Below, piece by piece: positions 47,102 through 57,558 of a stretch of DNA of 64,000 nucleotides. The translations under genes and the position numbers were made by a program. The stretch is from contig NC_135150.1 of NCBI RefSeq assembly GCF_050948215.1, forward strand, positions 23,911,943-23,975,942, written 5' to 3'. How positions within the stretch are numbered: the first letter of the stretch is position 1; every line of letters begins with the position of its first letter. The notes under the pieces were generated by a model. The model made no database searches. It worked only from the letters and a program-made list of their open reading frames with translations, and was not told the origin of the DNA. This stretch comes from Halictus rubicundus. Lineage: Eukaryota > Arthropoda > Insecta > Hymenoptera > Halictidae.

Positions 47102-49545
47102 TATGACCTTATATAATCAAAATATTAAAATGACTAAACAGTTTTAGTATGAATATGAATTTATATAATCATATTAATACGGTGTTAAACGGAGCACATT
47201 TCAATTAGGATAATTTGTAACAAATCCAAATAATGCTCACACAAATGCATAGTGTTCTGGCCACCATTTTAATCAGATTTTGTTTACTTACATATATTAT
47301 AAAAGAACATATGCAACTGTACTATAAACGCAGGTTCCTTCTCTGCATTCATTAGAAAATAATCTACCCCAATATTAACTCGAATTTAATGAGAAATGAG
47401 TTGGGATTATGATGGATTTATTTGAACTGAGGGTGCAAAAAGAGGGATGAAAATATAATATGTTAAAGAATCGTCGAAATCGAGGTTGGCTCCATTTTTT
47501 ATTTTATTCCTGTTTATATAAGAGGGAGAAATTTCATGAAACAACTGTATGGCATTAAATGGAATTGTACTTCAAACAATATTTTTAGTAGCTGTCTACC
47601 CGAAACAGTATTTTTTCCAGCATTACCTGCCGAAATTTGATAAAACTTTCTTTTTGTGCTAATAATAAAAATTACAAAGAAAATGTATGAAAATTAATTT
47701 AATACTTCCAACATATTTATAATAGCTCCTTTCATCCCGTTATATTCTCACTCATACAATATATTTGAAAACAATCCAGTTAAAATTCAACGAAAAATGA
47801 CGCCCGTATCGATAACCAAATTGCAAAATAATTGTCTGAAAATAAATTCTCATTTCATAAATTTCAACATTTCAGTTGAAATTTAGCATAGCTTTTCCCT
47901 AATGTCCAATAAATCTGATATACTAATAAAATGTTTGGACACTTTAATCTGGTTCTATGTTATCAAACAGTACAATAAACTGTGATTACTCGCTGATAAC
48001 TCCGTCAAATAAATTACAATTATTTCCACCCCATCGGACACCGAAGTTCTACCAAGCCGAACACCCATATCCGGCGGACGTGCCACCATAGGTGTGTCTG
48101 ATATACATCCCACAACTAGAAGCCGTCATACTAATTATTCCAGGCGTACTGCGGACGCGGTATGCGCGTCAGCGTGGCGCGTGGAGCCGAGTAACTAATA
48201 AATTCTTATCGTCCGACGCGATAATTCTCTATGCGGCAATTCTCATAATCGCAAAACAAAACATTCTAATGGTAACGTTACAACCGAGAAACAGCATCCA
48301 AATGACTAGGAAGTCACGTTTCCAAGACGCTCAGTTCCCAGTTAATCGCGAACCGTAACTCCAAACGCGACAAGGCAAATTGACACGTGCCGCCGTGAAT
48401 CCTCATCGTAACGGTATAGTAACTATGGCACACGCGTTCCGCGACCGAAAACAGGACAGTGGCCGCAGGCAATTTCGGTGGTCGGCGTGTGTCCGCGAAA
48501 TAATTCACGAACGAGGGAGTGCGCGTTTCTGCCCACAGTATGTGTCCGTATTTGCATCGCAGTTGGGAGTAGGTGTGTTTACGTATGCACGACGTATAGC
48601 GCCGAATGGAAATCAAGTGTCGGCGTTAATGATAAAGTCACGGACAGGTTTCCCTGTAATCTCGATGTATTTTTGGGCGCCTGTTGCTCGTCTATGTCCC
48701 CACTCCCTGCTAACATAAATACAGGGGGAAAAGGGATTATGTGTTACAAAGAGTGGGAACAACGGTGTCCTCAAAAGTGGGGGGTCTCTGGCCAGGGGGC
48801 ACGATTGTACATCGAAACCGGTAAATATTACGAATCCTCAAACTGTGTAACACCAACGACTCTAACATTATTCTGTTACAATTCTTTCCTGCGTTACTGT
48901 GTGCAGAGATGGAAGATCCGTTAATATCGTAATAAAGGAAAGAAGCGGGGAAAACGTTAGTGCGGATCTGACAGACAACGGGCGCCGATGCGAACCCGCT
49001 TTATGGTTTCAGTGAGTTGCGAAATCGTGAAATGCGGATGACAACACTCACATTCCGGTAGTTTTTTGTCGTGGCCAGGGTGGAGGAAACGCTCAGCACG
49101 CGGGACACCTCGTACCATCGTACGATGCATAGTGCGCGACAGGACATCCTCTTGGTGCTCGGATCTCCGCCGTCGGGAACGGGGAGCACAGGACGAAACA
49201 GACACTAAGGTAAACGTTTTTATATCTCTTTCTTTCTCTCGTTCGCTCTCTTTCTCTCTCCCTCTCTCTCTGTCTCTCTCACGAGTCACTGACACCTGAC
49301 ACTGGGGGACCAACGGCCGTCTTCGAGCGACTACCTACGTCGACGACGGGCGGCATCGCTTGCCGGCTTGTCCCTGCAGCCCGAGACCCAGACCTTGCGG
49401 CGGCCAATGATGACATGCGCGAACCGCCGTTATGCGCGCCGCCATTGGCCTGCGGGCCTGCGGCGAATCACAGCGCGCCCCCACCAGCCCGCGTGTTTAT
49501 TCAATATTTGAATCGATCTTGCGCGCACCTTTTGCCCTGGCGATC
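47102..49545. other. Intergenic, no supported gene
   Basis: AT-rich to 48 kb, then GC-richer. A CT-rich microsatellite lies at about 49225-49282. Overlapping frames at 48092-49313 show no domain. The GC-rich 48.1-49.5 kb patch could be a promoter or 5' region for an unseen transcript, but nothing in it proves that. Confidence 0.45.
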
Positions 49546-50131
49546 GAACATATTTTATTATGGCGAAACTATCTGACAGAATTTGACGAAATTTTGAGGA
49601 TGCGGTCAGATTAGGGTACAGCAATCAGTGAAGTAGTCTTATAATGATAGACGAACTCGAGGAATGTACGTTTTATGGTTGCTTGCGAGATTCTCTCATT
49701 GGTTTCACTCGTTTTTGCTTTACATTGAAATTTGAACAATTATGTATTGTTCATAACGTTATAGTTGAAATAACTACATCAAATTATGTCACATTTATTC
49801 AGATATAAAATATTTTACTGTGTCTAAAACAAAAAATCGAACACATTTTATTATGGCGAAACTATCGGACAGAATTTGAAGAAATTTTGAGGATGCGGTC
49901 AGATTAGGGTACAGCAATCAGTGAAGTAGTCTTATAATGATGGACGAACTCGAGGAATGTACGTTTTATGGTTGCTTGCGAGATTCTCTCATTGGTTTCA
50001 CTCGTTTTTGCTTTACATTGAAATTTGAACAATTATGTATTGTTCATAACGTTATAGTTGAAATAACTACATCAAATTATGTCACATTTATTCAGATATA
50101 AAATATTTTACTGTGTCTGAAACAAAAAGAT
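49546..50131. repeat. 293-bp tandem duplication upstream of the ammonium transporter
   Basis: Two copies, about 49546-49838 and 49839-50131, differ at only a few positions (for example CATATTTTATTATGG versus CACATTTTATTATGG, TAATGATAGACG versus TAATGATGGACG). The repeat ends in TTTTACTGTGTCTRAAACAA. The near-identity indicates a recent duplication or gene conversion. Confidence 0.93.
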
Positions 50132-50329
50132 GGTGAACTTAGGAGACTTCTTTATCCTTCATAATTTGCTAGAGAAATGAATAAAATTATTATGTACGTA
50201 CGATAATAAAAAAATGTATCTGACGGTTAAATATCTATATCAGCAACATAACAGTGTTAAAAGCTCGAATGAAACGTGATGTATGATACGCAGAATCATA
50301 TGGAAAACATTTGTACAATGTATGACAAA

Positions 50330-50660
50330 TTATTCCGACCATGAACACATTAAAAATGGCTCCCTCTATTCGGTATAAAATAAGGGGACAAAGCTCGGTA
50401 AGCCATGAAAAACATTCACGCAATCCATATTAAATTATACTGACCATGAACGTATTAAAAATTGCTCCCCCTCGATAGCAAGATTGATTATCGTGTATCG
50501 GACGCTATAAGCAAGTCCAATGTAAAATGTATAAAGTATTCACTTGTAAAAGAACATGTACAGAATCTATATTAAATTTTCCTGACCGTGAACATATTAA
50601 AAATTGCTTCCCGTCGATCGCAAGGCTGACAATCGCGTATCGAATGCTATAAGCAAAGTT
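50330..50660. repeat. Three diverged units just upstream of the transporter gene
   Basis: CTGACCATGAACGTATTAAA with AATTGCTCCCCCTCGATAGC recurs at about 50335, 50440 and 50578 with substitutions. The last two also share ATCGCGTATCGAATGCTATA-like sequence. Spacing is 105-140 bp. They lie 100-430 bp before the ATG and could include regulatory sequence or 5'UTR. Confidence 0.65.
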
Positions 50661-50763
50661 CAAGTGCAGCGATGAACTATATCGAGACCTTGACACTTGC
50701 TATAACCTGCTATAACCTGCTACCACCCTGACCAAAGTGTAAAGGTTCGCGCCCTGAAAGGGA

Positions 50764-52783
50764 ATGGTTGATTCTCACCCAGACGAGTTCGACTACGTGT
50801 TCTACGACGACTATCGCTCAGTACACTATTACAATACAACCCTGATTGGCTACAGACCGCCACCAAGCTACGTTCGAGTGATCCTCGTGATCCTGTTGCG
50901 GATAGGATTCGTCCTGATCCACGTTGGCAGCGTGCCAGTGAACAACGTCAATCTGATTCTGCTGCAGAACATTGTAGACATTTGTTGGGTGACATTGGCA
51001 TATTCATTGGTCGGCTACCTGATCGCCTACAATGGCGACAGGAACGGGCTCGTAGGCGAAGGATATTGGATAGGCGATCCGGTGGTCGATAAGGACGAAG
51101 CCCTGATTGGCTGGTCGGCTGCGATAATTGCAGCTGGCATTTGTACCTGTTGTATCGTGGGAAGAACGCACACAATTGGTTATCTGTTCACCGGGTTCGT
51201 ATTGGCTGGAGTGATGCAACCTTTCCTGATTCATTGGATCTGGACACCTTATGGCTGGATGAAGATGAACGTGTTGAAAGGGAGGCTAGTCATCTTTCGG
51301 GACTATGCTGGGTCCGCTGTGGTACACCTTGTTGGAGGATTGTCGGGGTTGATGGGCTGCCTCGTCCTTGGAAGAAGGATCCTCAGGCTCAACTCCATAG
51401 ATGACGCGAGCATAGCTACTGGTACCTCGGGAACCGTGCTCGCTGGCCAGCTGATGGTATTCATTGGCCTACAGGTGAATCCCTCAGCTAGATAAGACAG
51501 GGGTGGTTCGACCCTTGTTTTGCTACCCGGGTACCAAACCATAATTGTTTCTTCCTTCTAAATTTTTTTAAATCCTTCTTCTTCTTCTTCTTAAATTCTT
51601 TTAATTTGTATACTGTTTTATATTTTAACCTATTCATTTTTGTTACAAACGCATGATATCTGCGCTCTACTGCACAGCCTGAAATGTCCTTACGGTAAAA
51701 ATGAAATGTACACGCGTGACTAATATTCATTATTGTCAACATTCTCTTGCATTTTACAGATCTACTCATGTTCTAAATGCATAAAACTCCGAGGTCTGCC
51801 AACAACGATCATCTCGAACAAAACAATTCCCTTATCTGTAACCACACTTTCACAACAACCTCTAAAATGGCTACCCGAATAGCGACACAGGGGTTACCAT
51901 TTTATGGTCACACGACCTTCTCCGACTCCTTATCACTGTCACTTCAAAGAAAAACTATCTCACCCGTCGGTCCACGCTCTATCTCGCGATAAGTCGGACG
52001 GAAACTGATAGTCTCTCTCTGTCCTCTTAGAGCCTGAGTCTGTCGAACGAAAAGTTCCGATTCGCCATCAGAGGCGATGGCAACGTCTACCTGAACAATC
52101 TGCTAGCAGCGTCATCGTGCAGCGTGTTGGTAGTGGGTTTCCATTTCGTGTTGACCGGTGAAGAGTTTAATCATTGGACGGTAATGAGATGCGTCCAGGC
52201 TACGGTAGCTGGTTTAGCAATGGTATCAGGTGGGACCGACATCTATACAGCTGAGATAGCGCTGTGTCTTGGATCGATCGGCAGCGTGATCTATTTCGTG
52301 GTCTCCAAGGTGGTGTTCCAAAGCGCTCTAGAGGATTATTGCAACATAGTGGCCACACACGTTGCATGCGCGTTTTTAGGAAGCTTAATGGCCCCCCTAT
52401 TCGATATGGATCGTCCGACAGACACTGGGATCCATTTAATGCAATTCTTTTGGCAGGTGATCTGCCTGATAACTATAATCTCCATGGTCTGTGTGATCAT
52501 GTATGTTCAGTTCAGTTTGCTCGAGTCTATGGGACTGTTGAGGAACAGGTCCGAGCATTTGAATCATTCTAGAGCTACCAGGGCTATGGAGGCTCTAGAA
52601 GTGCCCGCAAAGAACTTCTTCACGAGATTGTTCGAGGCCGATGACGATCCTGTTTATATTCAACCTGGATCGGCTGCGGATTCTGCTAGGAGACCCAGTG
52701 CCGGGATTCATGCAATGAAGTACCGGGCTGAGGATGCTGCTGTTGAGAAAGGCAGGGTGGTTGGACCCAGACAACCTGCATAG
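50764..52783 (+). CDS. Amt: Divergent Amt-family ammonium transporter
   Basis: Two exons, 50764-51474 and 52031-52783, join in phase 0 and encode 487 residues. The first exon has the donor ACAG|GTGAAT; the second has the acceptor TCTGTCCTCTTAG. Hydrophobic segments run along the protein from about residue 38 to 410, as expected for the roughly 11 helices of the family. The Amt signature after helix 5 is present (DYAGSAVVHLVGG, residues 180-192), with the conserved Asp and the first pore His (His188). The second pore His is at about residue 347 (IVATHVACAFLG). Compared with canonical Amt proteins, the N-terminal region (RIGFVLIHVGSVPVNNVN) and the segment normally reading FxFNxGS (here FIGLQSLSLS) are strongly altered. 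The role is inferred as ammonium/ammonia transport at a membrane. The C-terminal tail of about 75 residues is hydrophilic. The ATG is the first in-frame Met, with no earlier coding-like sequence. It is convergent with sfl. An ammonium transporter paralogue is the best call; Rh-type is less likely. Confidence 0.88.
51475..52030 (+). other. Intron of the ammonium transporter gene
   Basis: A 556-bp phase-0 GT-AG intron. The protein aligns across the junction without an obvious gap other than the altered FNxGS region, so an additional unseen exon is not required. It includes a (CTT)n run near 51578. Confidence 0.8.
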
Positions 52784-52785
52784 AG

Positions 52786-53193
52786 CATGCTTTAATACTG
52801 AACCTGCCACTGCCAGTCAAACAACAGTTTGAAAGTTTTGGTTTTGCTATTATTGAAGTTATGAAGACGCATCGGTAGATAGTACAAAGTCTATATGAAA
52901 TTAATCTTGTCACTTTTACAATGTAAAACATAAGAGCGGATTTAATGCTGGGTGAAGAACAATTTTGATATGTAAAATTAAAAGGAAGAGCAAGCTTTAA
53001 TACTGAACCTGCCACTGCCAGTCAAACAACAGTTTGAAAGTTTTGGTTTTGCTATTATTGAAGTTATGAAGACGCATCGGTAGATAGTACAAAGTCTATA
53101 TGAAATTAATCTTGTCACTTTTACAATGTAAAACATAGGAGCGGATTTAATGCTGGGTGAATAACAATTTTGGTATGTAAAATTAAAAGGAAG
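52786..53193. repeat. 204-bp tandem duplication in the transporter 3'UTR
   Basis: Copies at about 52786-52989 and 52990-53193 share CTTTAATACTGAACCTGCC, AACAACAGTTTGAAAGTTTT and ACATAAGAGCGGATTTAATG with two or three differences. The left copy begins within four bases of the stop codon. Confidence 0.93.
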
Positions 53194-53234
53194 TTTAATG
53201 TGTCCACACTGATGAAAGAATAATTGATTACAGT

Positions 53235-53240
53235 AATAAA
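53235..53240 (+). promoter_or_regulatory. Candidate polyadenylation signal AATAAA
   Basis: The first AATAAA after the transporter stop codon; a T-rich stretch (CATTTCTTTTATT) follows about 25 bases later. Confidence 0.55.
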
Positions 53241-53807
53241 CAGAACATGGTCAAGATTTTGAACATTTCTTTTATTAGAACTTACGGACTATTCATACAG
53301 TTATTACAGTATTTTACAATAGATTAATTTTTAAGTTAAATAATCAAAAGTCCTATGAAAGTGTCGTACACATATTCTACAGGTGTTCGCCCGCTTATTC
53401 GTACAATGATAGTTTTTCCCATTTCTTTTTCATGGTTTTCTCTCTGTCCCTGACTGCACCGACAGCCTGTGGGAACACAGCCACAAAATGTTGCTGCGTG
53501 TTTTCTTCTGAAATTGCAAATACCCAGGCTAATATTAGCATATCTTGTCGGTGGCTCGCGATTCGAACTTATAAAGAGAGTGAATGTTGCAGTCGGTAGT
53601 GAATTGATTGAACACGTAAGATCAGTCCGATTGGAATTTGCATATGTTTTCTCTGATAGAAGATTGATGGTTAATCTGATATATTTTTATTTCAACAATT
53701 TGCCTACCGGTTGTTTAATGGGTTTAAAAATGTACCTCAAAATTGGTTCCACAGGATTTACAAAGACATACTGACTAAGATTATGAATTGTTAATTGCAT
53801 TCAATGC

Positions 53808-53870
53808 TTAGACTGCGGGTCTTTATGCAAAATAAAAATTGTTCAAATAGATTGAAATACACAGGAGCCA
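53808..53870 (+). repeat. Dispersed GACTGCGG-ATGCAAAATAAA repeat, copy 2
   Basis: GACTGCGGGTCTTTATGCAA then AATAAAAATTGTTC; matches the copies near 4877 and 59434. Confidence 0.6.
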
Positions 53871-54812
53871 TATACAAATTTTGTTCGTTTCTTTAACGAT
53901 AATAATTTTAATAAAGTGAAAGAAATATATCCACGTTCCTGGTTTGAAGCAATAAAAGAGAGGATCTAAAGTGGGTCACATTTGGACCTGTCTTTTAATT
54001 TTAAGACTAATAGAATTGTCAATAAGAATGGCAATTTAATTGTGGGCTGATAAACTACTTCTGGTAATACAGTCCAATAATTACTCTTAGAATATTTCAT
54101 TGAAAGAAAATTTTTGAGCCGCACTTTGCTGCAGTACAATTATTGAGAATCCTGTTAGAAGACTTCCGGTGGGTAAATCGTTGAAACGCGATGGCTCTTC
54201 GAGAGATATGAAACGTTTATGCGAGCCAACGAGTGAATAATGCCACTGGTCGTCCAGCAAGGGCTTCGAGAAACGTTTTTCGCCAACGGAGCGAATCGTC
54301 GGCCTTTTCTGATTCTGTTTTGTCAAATATTATTGTCAGCTAGCAGCAAACCGGACAGTCGTTGCCGCCGCCATACCGAAACAGAAAATCGTGGATATTG
54401 ACTCTAGAGATCCGACGTCGCGGTACACAATGATACTGACACTGTATATACAATACTTGGTAAAATGGCACGATTCGACGAAAAAACAGATCAATCGCTT
54501 AGTTACGTGAGATATCATCGTCTTGCTCGTTTCACTATCATTTTTTTTGTATATTATATTAACAATGAACTTTGTACATGATTCGTTAACCGTTTTTTAC
54601 GTGACACAGTACAACGGCAGTATAAAAATGAAAATAAAATATACAAGGGGTAACAAAACACGTTCGTACGACAGCGTCTATAAGTGTAGAAACCGGGTTT
54701 TTTTTTTATCCTCCCGTGAAGTATCGTACGCGATCGAATAAGAATTGTGTCGCGATTTAGAAACTCGCTTTGGCCCATAGTTTACGGATTTCGTAACGTT
54801 TGCGTTACAATT
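53871..54812. other. Intergenic between convergent genes, no gene seen
   Basis: AT-rich unique sequence. The polyadenylation regions of both convergent genes border it. Confidence 0.5.
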
Positions 54813-54845
54813 TTTATTTGTTTCCTTTTATTTATTTATTTATTT
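54813..54845 (-). promoter_or_regulatory. Cluster of AATAAA signals on the minus strand
   Basis: The plus strand reads TTTTTATTTG then TTTTATTTATTTATTTATTT, giving five overlapping AATAAA hexamers on the minus strand. No TTTATT occurs between here and the sfl stop at 57448, so this is the first canonical poly(A) signal for sfl. That would imply a 3'UTR of about 2.6 kb. Confidence 0.4.
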
Positions 54846-54867
54846 TGAAATTTGTGCTCTTTTTCGC

Positions 54868-55071
54868 TCAACCCTCGCAAATCGGACGATTTTGAAAGAC
54901 CTTCTAGCAAATTCTCAAATATAATTTTGCCAAGTTGCATCGATCGTTTTTTTTTGGAGATATTCGATTATTAGTGGAAAATTGGAGGTACACACCTGGG
55001 ACTTGAAAAATAGGTGACACCTTTGCAACGGTGGGTCAAAACAGACCCAGACACCGCTGTCCGAGGGTTAC
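54868..55071. mobile_element. Possible decayed TTAA-type MITE
   Basis: The left end TCAACCCTCGCAAATCGGAC and the right end GCTGTCCGAGGGTTAC are imperfect inverted repeats, with TTAA changed to TCAA and TTAC. Length 204 bp. The interior is unlike the CACTCGAA family. Confidence 0.45.
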
Positions 55072-57447
55072 ACAATGATTTTCCGTCACCCTGATACGAC
55101 AATTTCGAACGAGTCTTCGTGAAACAAGCCAAACGCGTTCCAAGATCCAAATGGTGTCGCTCGTTTGCTGCGAGTGTGACACGGCACGTTTTATGTTGTT
55201 ATAATTTTGCAACAACATTATGTTAAATTGTTAAAATTATTCAGTTACCCTTAAAACATTCATTATTTGTTCAAGAGTTATTCAATAGTTCGCTGCAAAT
55301 GTTCAGCAAGAGTCATGTACATGACCATCGATGAAATTGTAAATCTAAATGAAATATTTATAACGATAAAAAAAAAGTGGTAGTATTGTAGTAACAATGT
55401 TGTTCAGATGATTGCTAAAAAGGAAACGTTTAACAAGATCCATGTGTAAATATTTCATCAAAAAAGTCATAAGTTCAAACACTACACTGTTAACAAGAAA
55501 GAAAAAATGAGAAACTGTGATCATATATTTACAGCAATACACTGTAACAACGATATTAATAGAATTGTTAGAAAAAACTATCTAACAAGAGTCGTGTATA
55601 TTATTTCATCAATGAAGTTATAAATTCAATAGAGAGATTGTTAACAATAAAAAAAAAAAGTAGAAACCGTGTGATTTCGGATTTCATTTTGCAGTAACAT
55701 CGTAATGTCACGATATTCGAAACATTTCATAAAACCTCAGTACAACTCACGTTGTCGAATAAAATGTACAACTAAAATATGTAATTTTCTGTACGGCTAA
55801 CTAAAAAAATTGATCGTCGCAGCAAACAAACGACCGGAAGAAAATCTGACCACCGATATCGACAACTGCTCAGTCCGACGGGCTAAAATCGATCGTAAAC
55901 AAACGCAGGTAGCTAATCGATCGTATACAAGGTGTAACAAAGACAATATTAACTGATATGCATTCAACAAATTGCGATCGCCACGATTAACCGATCCCGT
56001 GGCCAACGAGATGATCCACGAGGAGTGCATTCGCTATAGGACACGCCTACGTACAATCAGGTATTAAAGTCTCGAAAAAACCGATGCCTTTAACAACGAG
56101 AACACACTCCCCTACCGTGGAACATAGGATTCATCGTGTAAACCATAGCTGCGTGTCTCGCACGTGACGATAGCGATTATTGCAAATAGGCTGTTATCAC
56201 CTCCCCTCCGAAAAAGATTGATCGGGAACGATCGCGTCGTTGAGATCGTTCCCCTAAATTTCTCTCACAGTGTTAAGTCATTTTATGGTACACCTACGAT
56301 CACATCGAAAATGGTACGATACATAAATGTACAAACGGACGCGATCTCTCATCTCTCTCACTCTCTCTCTCTCTTTCTGTTTCTCTTTCATTCATACACG
56401 CACACTTTTTCATCGATCTTCTCTCTCCATCGTCGGTACCAAGAATAGTATTGTCAAAATATACATAGAATCATCATTATCGTTTCCTTCAATACGCTTA
56501 CGCCAACGAGAATTAATGTACATCGGTGTGTATGTTCATGTTCGCGTGTCAGTGTGTTTGCGCTCTCGCGTTTCTGTGTGTGTGTGTGTTTGTCTCCGAG
56601 AGGTAAGTGGGCGGGAGTGAAGCTCGAGGAATCCCGGAGGTCTCTTACTCGCGGAAAATGATCCTGCAATTAGTGCCAGGAGTGAAGGACAGGCGGACTT
56701 GATTTGGTGATCAATCCGCGGGAAACATCAACGCTCGATCTATCTCATGGATCACCCTCGTGAGGAAATAAATCTCTTGAAACATTGTAACACGATTTGG
56801 ACAGATCTTGTCTCTCACAGTGGTCATCGTCATTTCCCTGGAGGATCGTCGCCCCTCGCCTCGCCCGCGGGATCATCGATGATCTTTACCACTTGAACCC
56901 GGAGAAAGCAAAGTCCCCGATGGATCCTCCGCGTCCGCGCCTCGTTACCAAAATATTGATTTTTATCAAATGAAACGCGCCGCGATCGTGGATTTCGGGG
57001 TGAAATTAGGAATCCTTTCGTCCCTCGGTTTTCCATAGTAAACGATCAGAGTTGATCGGGATCGGCGGACGACGACGGCGCCGGAGTTGACGATCGCCTC
57101 CTTCGCGAGGGAACAACGATGACGATAATAATACATAACGTTAATAATAGCGCTATTAACAACGATCGACGGCCACTGTCACCGTGAAACCGTTCTTCAC
57201 TTTTTTTTTTTCAATTTCTTTTTTCATAGTTGACTAGCTTCTCGCAGGCTGCCCCCATCGATTTAGGCCAATCCACCGGGACCTAGGCCTGTTGTGGTCC
57301 TTCTCTAGAGGATCTCGAGTCCAGTGGAGAGCGATCAGTGTACTTTACAAATGTATTTTACAGGTCCTCCGCCAGGAGACGGTGGATCTCGTTCATCGTC
57401 GAGATCAGGAGCGCCGAAACGGTGTCGTTTCAAGTGATCGACGTTTG
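55072..57447 (-). other. Probable long 3'UTR and downstream region of sfl
   Basis: No other gene is supported here. It includes CT-rich (about 56345-56380) and TG-rich (about 56573-56590) microsatellites. Whether the sfl transcript extends through it is inferred only from the lack of a closer AATAAA. Confidence 0.4.
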
Positions 57448-57558
57448 CTAGGTCATCACAGTGTCCGTGAGGTCCTCCTTCAGCCATTGTGGGATCGTAC
57501 GCAGTCCCAGTCGCTTCAACAATTTCACTAGGGCCGTGTTGTGGGACAAATAATACCT
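57448..57558 (-). CDS. sfl: sfl terminal exon
   Basis: 111 nt, acceptor AATCTCTTTGCAG, 36 residues then TAG. It starts RYYLSHNTALVKLLKRLG and includes IPQWLKEDL, matching the NDST C-terminus (family: LPxWLxxxL). Confidence 0.92.
   Translation of the reverse strand, partial: RYYLSHNTALVKLLKRLGLRTIPQWLKEDLTDTVMT

Larger units (their letters stand above)
52784..53260 (+). other. 3'UTR of the transporter gene with a tandem duplication
   Basis: After the TAG stop the sequence runs to AATAAA at 53235-53240. Nearly all of it is two copies of a 204-bp unit (see separate entry). Confidence 0.65.
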
